Shown: one piece after another, positions 8,999 to 19,670 of the stretch
Layout of the letters: every line of letters begins with the position of its first letter
How positions within the stretch are numbered: the first letter of the stretch is position 1
Assembly (NCBI GenBank): GCA_963575745.1
Contig: CAUYUJ010015737.1
Location: 134,001-198,000 of the forward strand
Origin: Prorocentrum cordatum
Lineage: Eukaryota; Sar; Dinophyceae; Prorocentrales; Prorocentraceae
DNA length: 64,000 nt
Direction of reading: 5' to 3'
Program-made: the position numbers and the translations under genes
The notes under the pieces: model-generated
Told to the model about the DNA's origin: nothing
Database searches by the model: none
What the model saw: only the letters and a program-made list of their open reading frames with translations

Positions 8999-11029
8999 CT
9001 AAATCTGGCGAAAACCCCGTTCTTGAAAGTCAGCCACACTGGCGTCCCAGGTGTCCCACCTTGTCGGACCGTCTGCAACATTCAATCTGCTGGGAACGCG
9101 AAATGCATTCAAGGTAACGCCAGATCTCGCGACCAAGAACCAAAATTCCGCAATGATCGCATTCAAGTCGCTCTGCCTGCTTGCACCGCGCACGAGCGCG
9201 TGCAGCGCAGGATTGCAATCTACAAAAAGAACGACTTCACAGTCTTCGAGACCACGCTCTAGCAAAATTCTCACCGCACACACAGCCGCCACCAATTCCC
9301 AAAGTACTATTTGCGTGCGCCGTGGGTGTGCCCACGCCCAGGCGTTCTGTGGCACCCAGGTCGCGCTCCAGAGACGGAATTGCGGATGCACAACGGCAAA
9401 TGCCATTGCTCCATCCCCGGCGGCGTCTGTATATACAATGCCACGCTGTGTTGTGTGCGAGGCCAAGGGGATCCGTCTTTGCGGTATTTCCTGCAAGAAG
9501 CGCTCCCACCAACAAAGCGCTGCCCGGACCCGAGCTGTCAAAGACGCAGCGCGGCGATTGGCCTGCCAGTGGAGCGCGGCAAGATACGCGCGAGAGCCTC
9601 TGCCAAACACTGCGCTACCTGCCCAATTGAGCCGGCCAGCCAAACGCTTGGCCTCTGACGGGCGTAAGCAATCGCTCCGGAGCGCGGCGCGAATTGTGTT
9701 TAGCCACTTTTCTCGTTTAGCAGCTCCGATTTTAAACACTAATTCGCCAGGGCGCGAGGCAACTTCTACACCAAGCATGGTGGCTTCAGTGGCGCACCGC
9801 ACACGCTTCGCTGGTTCAAGCTCCCAGCCAGTTAATTCAAGTAACTCCTGCGCACTCTTGGCTGCGTTTTCCGCCTCGGCATGCGCGCCGCGGCCTGTGC
9901 GCACACGATCCGCGGAAAATAAATCATCCACAAACCGCGGATAGGGAACCAAGAGCTCTCGTGCCAACAGCGCCTGGAAGAAAGAGCCCAGCCGGTGCCA
10001 GCTGTAGACCGAGGCGCACGAACCGAAAGGACAGCAAATCAATTGCAATCCTTTGCCTTGCGCGGCAGCGCTCTGCCACGTAACGACAGCAAATGGCAAG
10101 TGGTCGGCTCGGAGGGGAAGCGATTTAAATGCTCCTTTAAAATCTTCTTTCCGGAACAGAAGCTCGCACTCATCTGGGCTGTCTCCGGCGAGCGCGCGGC
10201 CAATCTGAACAAGCGTGTCCAGCGTGTCCACAGGCATCGGTTCGCCTACGGACGTCGCTGAATTCACCAGTGAAGCCGAGAAATCATCGATCAACCGCAC
10301 TTTTGGAACTAAAACTCCCGAGCCGCCATCCGTCCACCCCTCCAAGGCAGGAAAGCGCGCCGAGATGATTGACTCATCCGGCTGTAGCCTAATCCACCAC
10401 GCCTTGCTCTTTGCGACTTCCTGGAGACACTTCGTTTCGAAGGCCTCGCACACCTCTTGCTGGACATGCACTGGGCGGCTCGCCCTCTCCAGCGTTGCCG
10501 CATTATATTGCGAACAGTGCGCCAGCAACGATTCTGCACTGTGAGACGTGGCAGCAAAGGGAGCGGCTGGCAAAATGCCAGCTCTGGGCAGGGCACCTAG
10601 CAGCGGAAAGCCGAAGGCTAAGTCGTGAACGAGCCGACTGTCGCCCCAGCCCACAGACTGCACCATTTCTGCTAAAAGATGCAGATTCTTGCTTGGCCCA
10701 AGCACGCGCTGACAGTGAGGAGGCAGAGTGCAAAAATCCTCTCTCCAAGAGGAATCCAGAACGCGTTTGCGTTCGGTCCAATACCGAATCCTCTCAGCAC
10801 GATGCGCTTGGAGCTCGGAATCGCTCAACGATTCCGCCCCACGCAATGCCTCAACTATTATTGCTGGCGCTGCGACGGGCCCTTCGCCGGAAGGGAGGGA
10901 AAGAGACCAATCGAGGTGATCCCATGGATCCATGGAATCGAGCAAAACTGGATTGGCGAGTAGATCGCTCACAGCGGCGCTCAAAGCGGCAAAACCGCCA
11001 AGCAGCCGCTGCTGGCTGTCACTTTCCAC
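8999..11029 (-). CDS. Reverse transcriptase/RNase H of element B (intact)
   Basis: A 676-residue protein from the ATG at 11029, the best preserved RT/RH in the window. The RLIDDFSAS motif is at about 246-253, RKEDFKGAF at 293-301 and the catalytic FVDD at 366-369. RNase H carries YTDAAGDG (Asp 535 region), WELVAA (Glu 578), FVDCN (Asp 604) and ADGPTR (652-657). The frame is open upstream of the ATG as far as the TGA that ends Gag (11090-11092), in the same phase. A Gag-RT readthrough protein would therefore add 20 residues before this ATG. It ends at TAG (8999-9001), and the YR frame follows in the same phase without another stop. Confidence 0.92.
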   Translation of the reverse strand: MESDSQQRLLGGFAALSAAVSDLLANPVLLDSMDPWDHLDWSLSLPSGEGPVAAPAIIVEALRGAESLSDSELQAHRAERIRYWTERKRVLDSSWREDFCTLPPHCQRVLGPSKNLHLLAEMVQSVGWGDSRLVHDLAFGFPLLGALPRAGILPAAPFAATSHSAESLLAHCSQYNAATLERASRPVHVQQEVCEAFETKCLQEVAKSKAWWIRLQPDESIISARFPALEGWTDGGSGVLVPKVRLIDDFSASLVNSATSVGEPMPVDTLDTLVQIGRALAGDSPDECELLFRKEDFKGAFKSLPLRADHLPFAVVTWQSAAAQGKGLQLICCPFGSCASVYSWHRLGSFFQALLARELLVPYPRFVDDLFSADRVRTGRGAHAEAENAAKSAQELLELTGWELEPAKRVRCATEATMLGVEVASRPGELVFKIGAAKREKWLNTIRAALRSDCLRPSEAKRLAGRLNWAGSAVFGRGSRAYLAALHWQANRRAASLTARVRAALCWWERFLQEIPQRRIPLASHTTQRGIVYTDAAGDGAMAFAVVHPQFRLWSATWVPQNAWAWAHPRRTQIVLWELVAAVCAVRILLERGLEDCEVVLFVDCNPALHALVRGASRQSDLNAIIAEFWFLVARSGVTLNAFRVPSRLNVADGPTRWDTWDASVADFQERGFRQI

Positions 11030-11089
11030 GGGCGCGCTTGAACAGGTACTTCTGGTCCCGTCCTCAGAACCAGCATCAGATGCCTGGCT

Positions 11090-12394
11090 TCAACGGTTGG
11101 TCCATGTCTTGCCGTACCAGCCGTCCTTGCCCCAACCAGACTTCTTGTTGCGGTCTTCCTTCCGTGGGCGGCTCCTCGACCTTGCCAGCCTGGGCGTAGT
11201 GGGCGCTCTGGGCTGGTCGCTCTCGCCCTTGACTGCGGTCTTGCCGCCGCCTTTTCCACCGCCCTTGGGATTCGAAGCCGCAGAGCCTCCACCCTTCGAG
11301 TTGTTGAATTTGGCCGCTTTGCTGGCCCCGGCCACTGCCTTCCCCTTGGCTTCGCTGAGAAGGTCTTGGTCCAGCTTGAGGAAGAAATGCAGCACATCCC
11401 CTTCCTCATGCTCGAGCTTCTGGGCCATGGCTTTCCTGACCAAGAGGTCGTAGTGGTAGGCCGTGAAGGCGCCGCCGTGCTCTTCCGCGACCCTTGTCAG
11501 CAGATACACGAAGGATAGCAAGTGTGTCTGCGAGCACGTTCTCATCAGGACCAGTTTTAAACCCCACGTGAGCACGTGGCCCAGGAAGGTGGCAAAGCTC
11601 GGGTATTGCATCTTCTCATCGACGGAGCGGCTTTTCTTCATCTCGAGAGTCTCCTTGAGTTTGTCCTCCAAGGAGCCATGCCCTGCAATGGCGTCGATCT
11701 TGGGAGACCGGCTCCAGAATGGCCGATGCACCGCCTGGTAATCATCGCCATCGAAACAACCGACGTACAGCCGGCCCCGGTCTGCCGCAGCCTTCCCTGC
11801 CGTCTCCCACTTTGCCAAGAGCTCTTCGCTGGGCAAGCCCTGCTTGGGAAACAGGCCCAGCCCGACCTCGGTCGTGCGCTCAGCGAGACTGAAGCTGAGG
11901 CCCTTTTTGACATGCTTTGTGGCCTGTTCGGTCTGTGCCTTCACAAACTCTTTGACCGCCTCCTTAAAGCCATCGTCGGAGTCACCAGCGCCAGAGCTCC
12001 CACCAGCGCGGTGCGCCTGCGCAGTGCTCCCAGCGCACGCCGCCTGCACGCGCAAAGCACAAACGACCATCGCTGGAGTGACCTTGAACGCCTTCCAGCT
12101 GTCTGGATTGCCCTCCGAAGCGAAAGGCAAATGTCCAGGTCTGAAACCTGTTTTGATTACTTCGCGCACATACTCGTCGGCGAAGTCTTCGGGCTGCGTG
12201 CTGTGCACGGTGTCCGCCAGGAGACGGGCCACCCCAGTGTAGAACCGAACGTCGTGCTTGCTGCGCGGATTGACCTCGGCACCCAGCACTGTGTCCATCC
12301 ACTGCTGGCGCGATGCCTCGTCAGCCCCGTTGAACGCAGAGCTGGGCAGGCCCTCGAGGTCAGCACGGATCTCACTGGAGGTGTACGATGCCAT
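11090..12394 (-). CDS. Gag-like ORF1 of element B
   Basis: A 434-residue protein. The start at 12394 was chosen because the homologous F protein begins at the matching residue (both reach RAD-x-EGLPSSAFNGAD within about 25 residues); the frame is open further upstream. Expected role is packaging of element RNA, inferred from its place before RT and from a tail rich in Gly, Lys, Arg and Ser. Motifs shared with F, D, E and G are LSF-x-L-x-(E/D)R, GRLYVG, WSRSPKID, RVAEEHGG and YHYDLL. No CCHC knuckle is visible. It ends in TGA, followed at once by the in-phase RT frame. Confidence 0.85.
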   Translation of the reverse strand: MASYTSSEIRADLEGLPSSAFNGADEASRQQWMDTVLGAEVNPRSKHDVRFYTGVARLLADTVHSTQPEDFADEYVREVIKTGFRPGHLPFASEGNPDSWKAFKVTPAMVVCALRVQAACAGSTAQAHRAGGSSGAGDSDDGFKEAVKEFVKAQTEQATKHVKKGLSFSLAERTTEVGLGLFPKQGLPSEELLAKWETAGKAAADRGRLYVGCFDGDDYQAVHRPFWSRSPKIDAIAGHGSLEDKLKETLEMKKSRSVDEKMQYPSFATFLGHVLTWGLKLVLMRTCSQTHLLSFVYLLTRVAEEHGGAFTAYHYDLLVRKAMAQKLEHEEGDVLHFFLKLDQDLLSEAKGKAVAGASKAAKFNNSKGGGSAASNPKGGGKGGGKTAVKGESDQPRAPTTPRLARSRSRPRKEDRNKKSGWGKDGWYGKTWTNR

Positions 12395-12857
12395 CGCGTG
12401 CACCGGCGAGCGAGGTTGAAAGTTAAGACACGCAGAGTGCCGAAACTGAGCTGTTGGAGGTTTGTCGAAACACAGCCTGTGAATCTGAGCCTGAGCAGCA
12501 GCAGCACGGATTGAGCGAGGGACCTGCGGCACCCAGTGAAGACCCGCACAGAAGACGAAGCAGGAGACTGGCAAAGGGCCCAACTTTGGCACGCCACACA
12601 CACGGATACGAACTCCTACAAAGGAGCCATCCTGCAGCCGTTGCGCCGGATGCCTCGCTCTCGCCACTGCACGCTGGAAGCACTTAGACTGCTGCCCCAC
12701 CGTCGCGCCAGCGCAGCCACTGTCGCGCCAGCGCTGCCGCCGCCGCTGCCAGAGGAGGAGGGAAAGGCGCTGAATGATGGAATGGCGGAGCGCCCACTTT
12801 AGGCGACGATGTCCGAGAGGACGACTTGCGAGAGGGCTTGCGCACATCTCCCGCTAC
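12395..12857 (-). other. Leader region of element B upstream of Gag
   Basis: Presumed 5' untranslated region. Its outer 40 bp (GCGAGAGGGCTTGCGCACAT and on) matches the equivalent place upstream of Gag in F (42830-42862), which sets the element border. Confidence 0.55.
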
Positions 12858-13920
12858 TGCCCGGCGCTAGGGCGCCCGAGAATTCAACCTGGTGCGCTGC
12901 CACTGGCCTGCATAAGAACGCAATTGTTTGAGCGCATTTCGCGCTGACGTGCAGGTCCGTTTGGGCGGAACTGCGGGGCAGTTTCTCATCTGCCCCGCCA
13001 CTCTGCGGGCCAAGGTCCGTTTGGGCGGAGCTTCGGGGCAGCCTCTCATCTGCCGCTCCCCTGCGCGTCGGAGGTCGTTTGGACGAACCTTCGGGGCAGC
13101 TTCTCATCTGCCCCCTCCTCCTGCGGTGTTGAACGGAGTCACGGGCAGCTTTACGTCTGCCCTGCTCCCCTGCGGGATTGATTGTGTTGGTCCCCTGGCG
13201 CCCGCGCGCCCAGATTTGCAATCCAAGCACGGCTCCGTGCTCCAAGGCGACAACGCGCCCGGAATGACCTTCTGAGCCCAATTTGACGCTTGCCAGCGCC
13301 CGCGCGCCTGACGGCGCGCCCGGAATTGCATACTGAAGCGGCGCTGAGCAGCCCAGCGCCCGCGCGCCCAGATCTGCAATCCGAGCGTGGCCCGTGCTCC
13401 GGAACGCAGCCTGGGCCCAAACGCGGGCCCTCTGCCGCCCACGCGCACAGAGTTGCAATGGCCGCTCAGAGGCGGCTTACCGGCGCGCAAACCTGCATCA
13501 TGCGCTCGCCGCCCAAAACGCCAGAACAGCGCGCAGGCGGCCAGCCAGCCTGCAGCCATGCACTTACCGCGCAAAGGGCCGAGCGGCCTCGTTTGCGTTC
13601 GATCCGCTGGGGACGGATGTCTCGGGCGCAATTTTCGGGCAGTCCGAAAAATTTCAGGGCGACGACGTTCGTCCGCATTAGCGTGGGATGAGCGGAAGCC
13701 CCCTCGCGCGCAGCCATCTTGGCCAAAACGGCCTCGGTACGCTCAAAATGACTCCCTCCTCACTCTGGCCCGGCGGAGGGGGAGGAGCAGGGAGACCCAT
13801 GTAGTAGTTCCCCTGGCCGCAGAGTGGTCAAAGGGGTTTCGCCTGAGGTGACTCGAGTGGCCCCCCTGGCCGCGATAAACGTCAAAGGGGGGTCGCCGGG
13901 ATGTGCAGCTGTGCGACTTT
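12858..13920. repeat. Hairpin-rich degenerate repeat field
   Basis: No gene. It contains a four-copy tandem array (12955-13185) and, further right, scattered GCGCCCAGATTTGCAATCC-like units related to the 99 bp satellite. Several open frames over 80 codons are by-products of high GC. Confidence 0.6.
12955..13185. repeat. About 60 bp tandem repeat, four copies, GGGGCAG hairpin
   Basis: Units start near 12955, 13015, 13074 and 13130. Each contains a stem GGGGCAG/CTGCCCC (6-7 bp, one copy imperfect) separated by 8 bases such as TTTCTCAT. Confidence 0.8.
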
Positions 13921-13922
13921 GC

Positions 13923-14107
13923 GTCGCCCCTAAATTGCGCAGCGATTTGGGGGGCAGTGAAATTCGAGGAGCACACGGACACCATGCCTCTTGGCATCAT
14001 GGCCTCTGTTCCTCTTAGCAGCACGCTCGCGGCAGCGAGCGCTCCCTACTGGGAGTTCCCGGGCTTGGCTCCTCGGGATGTCCTGTGGCCCCAACGTTTG
14101 TTGTTTT
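13923..14107 (-). mobile_element. P-right end, inverted, with palindrome copy 3
   Basis: Palindrome CCCCTAAATTGC-GCA-GCGATTTGGGG at 13927-13952, then the reverse complement of P-right (GAAATTCGAGGAGC on the plus strand). The left stem has T where the right stem expects C, so the stem is imperfect. Nearly identical to 18645-18829. Confidence 0.75.
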
Positions 14108-14415
14108 TCCCACGCTTCGCTGTGGGGGGCGTCGGCCGGTCGGTCGGTCGGTCTGTCTGTCCGTCCTGTCGCCTGTCTGTCCGTCTGTCTGTCCGTCCGT
14201 CCGTCTGTTTGTCTGTCTGTCCGTCTGTTTGTCTGCCTGTCCGCTCGGCGCTCGGGGCTGCGAGGTCCGTCTGGCAGCTCTCTTCGGCGGCGATCACCGG
14301 AGATAGGTTCGGGGCTCAGAGAGAGGGGCGACCTGGGGCAGGTGTGCTCGGTCCAGCGGTCGCCCTGAGGATTCTTGTTGGCGGCGTGCATTCGCGTGGC
14401 TTGGGTGCGGTTTTT
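14108..14415 (+). repeat. Module M4 with GTCT/GTCC microsatellite, copy 1
   Basis: About 307 bp, near-identical to 28588-28893. It starts CCCACGCTTCGC after TTTTT, holds a long GTCTGTCC tract and ends GGTGCGGTTTTT. Here it is followed by the 65 bp satellite; at 28893 it is followed by module M5. Confidence 0.85.
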
Positions 14416-15520
14416 GCACGGGTTTGCGCGCCGGAAGGCCGCCTGCACATTGTTTGGCCCTCTGCGCGGAAAGCGCATGGTCGCAGGTTTGCGCGCCGGA
14501 AGGCCGCCTGCACACTGTTTGGCCCTCTGCGCGGAAAGCGCACGGTCGCAGGTTGCGCGCCGGAAGGCCGCTTGCAAGCCCTCTGCCGCGCATGGTCGCA
14601 GGTTTGCGCGCCGGAGGCCGCCTGCACTGGTCGCTGGTTTGCGCGCCGGAAGGCCGCCTGCACACTGTTTGGCCCTCTGCGCGGAAAGCGCACGGTCGCA
14701 AGTCTGCGCGCCGGAAGGCCGCTTGCAGTTTAGCCCTCTGGACAGACAGCGCATGGTTGCAGGTTTGCGCGCCGGAAGGCCGCCTGCACGCTGTTTGGCC
14801 CTCTGCGCGGAAAGCGCATGGTCGCAGGTTTGCGCACCGGAAGACCGCCTGCACGCTGTTTGGCCTTCTGCGCGGAAAGCGCATGGTCGCGGGTTTGCGC
14901 GCGGCAAGGCCGCCTGGGCACTGTTTGGCCCTCTGCGCGGAAAGCGCACGGTCGCAAGTCTGCGCGCCGGAAGGCCGCTTGCAGTTTAGCCCTCTGGACA
15001 GACAGCGTATGGTTGCAGGTTTGCGCGCCGGAAGGCCGCCTGCACGCTGTTTGGCCCTCTGCGCGGAAAGCGCATGGTCGCAGGTTTGCGCGCCGGAAGG
15101 CCGCCTGCATACTATTTGGCCCTCTGCGCGGAAAGCGCATGGTCGCAGGTTTGCGCACCTGAAAACCGCATGCACGCTGTTTGGCTTTCTGCGCGGAAAG
15201 CGCATTGTCGCGGGTTTGCGCGCGGCAAGGCCGCCTGGACACTGTTTGGCCCTCTGCGCAGAAAGCGCATGGTCGCAGGTTTGCGCGCTGGAAGGCCGCT
15301 CGCACGCTGTTTGGCCCTCTGCGCAGAAAGCGCGTGGTCGCGAATAGCGCGCCGGGAACCGCCTGCGCTGTGTGGCCCTCCGCGCCGAGAGCGCATGGTC
15401 CCAGGTTTGCGCGCCGGAGATGCCGGTCGGCCCTTCGCGCAGAAAGCGCATGGCCTGCACGCTGTTTGGCCCTCTGCGCAGAGAGTGCATGGCTGCAGGT
15501 TTGCGCGCCGGTAGGTAAGC
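14416..15520. repeat. 65 bp satellite, about 17 copies, with higher-order blocks
   Basis: The period is 65 bp. The core hairpin TGCGC-GGAAA-GCGCA is perfect in most copies. A block of four units (14688-14943, 256 bp) containing the variant GCAGTTTAGCCCTCTGG is repeated from 14944. The 398-codon minus-strand open frame across it is repeat translation, not a gene. Confidence 0.92.
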
Positions 15521-17580
15521 CGCCTCTGCACGGCCATTGCAACCCTGCGCGCGTCGGCGCCAGAGCAGAGGACCCGAGTTCGAGCCTAGGCTGCGTTCCG
15601 GACACCTGGATTGCGGATCTGGGCGCGCGGCTGCTCAGGGCCGCTTCAGTATGCTATTCCGGGCGCGCCGTTGCCGCACGAAACCGTGCTTGATGCTCCT
15701 GCGCGCTCAGGTTGCGGATTTGGGCGCGCGAGCGCTGGTAGGCGTCAAATTGGGCTCAGGAGGTCATTCCGGGCGCGCTGTCGCCTTGGAGCACGAAGCC
15801 GTGATTGCAAATCTGGACGCGCGGGCGCCAGCGACCGGAAATCGGTCCCGCAGGGAGCATGGCAGACGAGAAGCTGCCCGCTCCGTTCAACATATGAGGA
15901 GGGGGCAGATTCGTCCAAACAACCTCGGACACGCAGGAGAGCGGCAGATGTGAAGCTGGTTCTGGGCGGCCCGCGAAGAGCACAGTACGCATTCCTGGGC
16001 GGCCCGCTGGGAGTCCACGAGGGAGCTCGTTGCGTGCGCGTCAGGGCGGTCCGCAAGACAAATGCGCATTCCAGGTGGCCCGCTGGGAGCCCACGAGCGG
16101 CCCGCTGCGAGCTCGTTGCGTTTGCGTGTGTGTCTGGGCGGCCCGCGAAGAGCTCTGTGCGCATTCGGGGCGGCCCGCTGGATGCGCGCGTGAGTCCAGT
16201 ACGCGTTCGGGCCAGCCCGCTGGGAGTCGCACGAGCGGCCCGCTTGCTCGTTACGTCTGCGTGCGTTTCAGGGCAGTCTGCGAGGAGCCCAGATGTGTAT
16301 TCGGGGCGGCCGCTGGAGCCCACGTGCGGCTCCTTTGGGGCTAGTTGTGCAGTTGCGTGCCTTGCGGGGCGGCCCGCGAGCAGGTCAAATGCGCTTCGGG
16401 GCGCCCCGCTGCGTGCTTGCGAGGGGCTCGCTGGTTGTTTGTGTGCGCGCGCTGCAGCACAGCCCGCAAGGTGCCCACATGCTCATTCGGGGCGGCTCGC
16501 TGCAGAGAGCCCATCTCGTTGTTTTTGCGTGCTCTACAGAACGGATCTTTTGCAATCTGGCCGCGGGTCGCGCCGCGTTGCTTTCGCGTAGGTCGCAGGA
16601 GCGCTTGAACAGGCCGTCTGCGCTCCAGCTTGGCGAGTTGGGCGCGGAACGCGTCTGGCGCAGGTTTGCGCGCGGAAAGCCGCTTGCATCTCAAGTCTCG
16701 TTGTTTGTGCGCGGATAACGCCAAAGGCAGGATTGCGAGCCGGAAGGCCGCCCGCATTCCAGATTGGCGGGTCGAGCGCAGAAAGCGTTTTGTGCAGGTT
16801 TGCAGGCGGAAAGCCGCACCTTCAGTCCCGCAGTTCGTTATCAGCTTCAGCGCAGAAGGCGCAGTGCGCAGTTTCCGCGCCAGAAGGCTGCCCCCTGGTC
16901 AGGATTTTGGAGGCCGTGGGACGCTCGCGAAGCGCTGTGGACGCTCGCCGCGTAGCGCTGTCATTGCGCGCCCGCGGGCCGCCCGCGGGGCGCCAACGGG
17001 ATGCGCCCGCGGGCGCTCGCGAGCTGTTCGCGGGGCGCCCGCGGACGCCCGCGGGACGTTCGCGGCACAGCCGCGGGGCGCTCACGAGGAGCGCTCGCGG
17101 GACGCTTGAGCGGCGTCCCCATGGCAGTCGCGCGCTGCCTGCAGGGCGTTCCTGGGTTCCAGCAAGACGCCCGCGCGGCGCTTGCGGGGCGTCTGCGGGT
17201 CGGTCGCGGGGCCGTCCGCAGGACGCTCGCGGGACGCCTGCGGCGCGCCCGCGCTCGCAGGAGGCTCGCGGGGCACGCGCGCGGCGCACGCGCAGTGTCT
17301 GTGGAGGCGCCCCGCAGGGCGCTCGCGGGACACTCGTGCGGCTCACGCGTGGCGTCCGCGGGCCTCGTGAACCTCTCGCCGGGCAATCGCAGGACGCTCG
17401 CGGGGCGCTCGGGCGCGCCCGTGGGATTATGAGGGCGCTCGCAGGACACTCGCCAGGCACTCGCCGGAACGCCTGGGGGCGCTCGAGGGGCGCTAGCGGC
17501 GCGCTCGCGGGACGCCTGCGGGGCAATAGGTGCTGGCGGGGCGCCTGCGGGGCGCGCGCGCGTGGCCGTCATTTTGGGAA
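15521..17580. repeat. Very GC-rich degenerate repeats
   Basis: Units near GGGCGGCCCGC recur from 15960 to 16510. Fragments of the 65 bp satellite lie at 16650-16830. A short-period CGCTCGCGGGACGC-like repeat fills 16920-17570. No gene is seen; open frames in several phases at once show the frames are compositional. Confidence 0.65.
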
Positions 17581-18529
17581 ATGCGCGAGCTGCGCGTCGT
17601 TTGTGCCAGGAACGGTGGGACGCAGCTGCCTGTCCGCAATCTTAGCGCGGAATGCGCCGAAGTCCGCGTTGGTGCCGTGACGGCGGAACGCGCCTAAATT
17701 TTTCAATTGGACGCGGAATGCGCCGGTTAGCGCGTTTGCTCCGACACGGCGAAACGCGGCGGGGCGCGCAGTTTGAGCGCAGAATACGACAAAGTACATG
17801 CTGGCGCCAGGACCGGCGAGACGCGCCCGCATCTGTAATTTTCAGCGCGGGATGTGCCAGACTTCGCGTGCACCCCGGCGCGGCGAGCCCAACCCAGGTT
17901 TGGAATATCTGCGCGGAATGCGCCGGTCTGCGGGATGGCGCATCGTGCAGGACGCGCAATCTGAGCGCACATGCGCCAATTACGCGTGCGTGCTGGGGTG
18001 CACGCAACTGCGCTGGAATCAGCCAATTGCGCCCAGGCCGGCGGTGCGTTTTCGCCACAGCCGCAGCGATAGATTCGCAATCTGGGCGCGAAGCGCATGG
18101 TTGTGGCAGAACGCATGCAATCTGGGCGCGAAATTGCAAGCCAAAGAGGCGAAGAGCGCGGAATGCACCAGATTGCAGAGGTGCTGGAACCAGTGCAAGC
18201 GCGCCGAGTTGCGGAATCTGGGCGTCGAACACTTGGGTTCGCAGGTAGACGCGATTGCGCGGCTGGGTTGCCCATTGGAGCGCAGGATGAGCAGCACTGG
18301 GCGAAAGCGCGCCCGATTGGCATCGAGGCGCGTATTGCGCTGCACGCACAGCGGCGCGGAGACGCGCACATCGGTTCAGGCGAACAGGCGATCGCCTGAG
18401 CAGCGCGTCGAGCGCGAACGCGCCCACAAGCAGGCCGCAGAAAGTCAACGCAGTTGCGATTGCGTCTGGTCTGTGCAATGGGGCCGCTTCCTTTCAGACA
18501 CTTCCGCAATGCAGCTGTCCCGACCACCT
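17581..18529. repeat. Degenerate GCGGAATGCGCC repeat field
   Basis: Phrases such as GCGCGGAATGCGCC recur every 50-80 bases with much divergence. CAATCTGGGCGC phrases link it to the 99 bp hairpin family. No coding signal. Confidence 0.5.
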
Positions 18530-18644
18530 GTGTGCATTGGGCGTCTGGGTGTATCCCAGGATGGCCCCTGCCAGCTGCACGGAAGCTGGCTGCCCATTGT
18601 GCGTGCGGAAGCGCAACGCCAGGGAGGGGCGACGCTGAATTTTA
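18530..18644 (-). repeat. P-left, inverted, ending at a DIRS-type terminus
   Basis: Reverse complement of P-left. Its inner edge reads (minus strand) GACGCCCAATGCACACAGG, the same junction seen between P-left and elements B and F, but no DIRS genes follow. Confidence 0.7.
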
Positions 18645-18829
18645 GTCGCCCCTAAATTGCGCAGCGATTTGGGGGGCAGTGAAATTCGAGGAGCATACGG
18701 ACACCATGCCTCTTGGCATCATGGCCTCTGTTCCTCTTAGCAGCACGCTCGCGGCAGCGAGCGCTCCCTACTGGGAGTTCCCAGGCTTGGCTCCTCGGGA
18801 TGTCCTGTGGCCCCAACGTTTGTTGTTTT
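18645..18829 (-). mobile_element. P-right end, inverted, with palindrome copy 4
   Basis: Palindrome at 18649-18674 (loop GCA), then the same roughly 155 bp as 13953-14107, ending GTTGTTTTTC. Here it joins module M3 (ATGAAGCG); at 14107 it joins M4 (CCCACGC). Confidence 0.75.
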
Positions 18830-19240
18830 TCATGAAGCGTAAACTCGTTTCCGGCACAGGAAAATCATGTGGAGCAGGCCCAAGCGTGTTCGCCTCACCT
18901 CCTCTGCTCATCTCACACGCCTCTGCGCCTGCTTCGCGGGCAAGCGTTTCCTGGCGGGCCGGCTTGCGTTTTCGGAGGCGGAAGTGTGCTCGGTGCTAGT
19001 CTGTTGGGTCAGCCGTTCTGGTCGCCCCACAGGAGGCGCTCTCGGTCTCTGCGGGGAGCAGGGCCAAGCCAGGCCAAAGCACGAGCGACGGCCTGGTGCG
19101 CTGTGGCACTGCCCGCTCCCTCGCAGGCACGTGCCTGAGAGCTTGTCGGCAGGGGCCGCCTTCTCAGGCTCTCTGACCGAACGCTCTCCGCGTGGGACGG
19201 CGCCCGCAGGGCGGGCAGCAGCCGCCTGGCGGCGGTTTTG
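18830..19240 (+). repeat. Module M3, copy 1
   Basis: About 410 bp starting ATGAAGCGTAAACTCG, near-identical to 27938-28347 and 47370-47779. It diverges from them after GCCTGGCGGCGG. Confidence 0.9.
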
Positions 19241-19261
19241 GTTCTGCCTTCGCGGGCAAGT

Positions 19262-19670
19262 TCAGGGTCCCTGCCTTCTCGCGGGCAAACCCAGGGTCCC
19301 TGCCTTCTCGCGGGCATACCCAGAGTCCCTGCCTTCTCGCGGGCAAACTCAGGCCACCGTGTCTCATTCTCTGGTTCCGCCTTAGCGGGCAGGTTCAGTG
19401 CCTTCTCGCGGGCAAACCCAGGGTCCCTGCCTTCTCGCGGGCACACCCAGAGTCCCTGCCTTCTCGCGGGCAAACTCAGGCCGCACGTCTCCCGGGCTCT
19501 GCCGGGCTCCGTGTGGCATGCTGCGTGCAGGTTACCTCGCTGCCTTCTCGCGGGCAAAGCCTTCTCGCGGGCACCCAGAAGTCACTTTGGGGTCGCTGCC
19601 TTCTCGCAGGCTTTACCTCGTGCGACGTGGAGGTTCCCTGCCTCCTCGCGAGCGGCAAACCCAGGCCTGT
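19262..19670. repeat. 29 bp tandem repeat (CTGCCTTCTCGCGGGCAAAC)
   Basis: About ten units with a 29 bp period (starts at 19271, 19300, 19329), in two runs separated by short unique sequence. Spacers are not of constant length and not unique, so this is not a CRISPR array. Confidence 0.88.

Larger units (their letters stand above)
6761..12857 (-). mobile_element. DIRS-like retrotransposon B, near complete
   Basis: Gag, RT/RH and YR lie in that order on the minus strand and in one reading phase (12394, 11029 and 8893 are congruent modulo 3). Borders come from comparison with element F. The YR-side end is TGCACCCAGGTGG on the plus strand and the Gag-side end is near CACATCTCCCGCTA. The YR is spoiled by two A-rich insertions. 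No convincing inverted terminal repeat or internal complementary region was found by eye. Confidence 0.8.

Noticed and set aside
14294-15490. 398-codon open frame on the minus strand
   Set aside because: It is the 65 bp satellite read in one phase. Several other phases are open as well and the protein is a repeat of the unit.
19262-19670. CRISPR-like regular repeats
   Set aside because: The 29 bp units abut with no unique spacers. It is a plain tandem repeat in a eukaryotic context.
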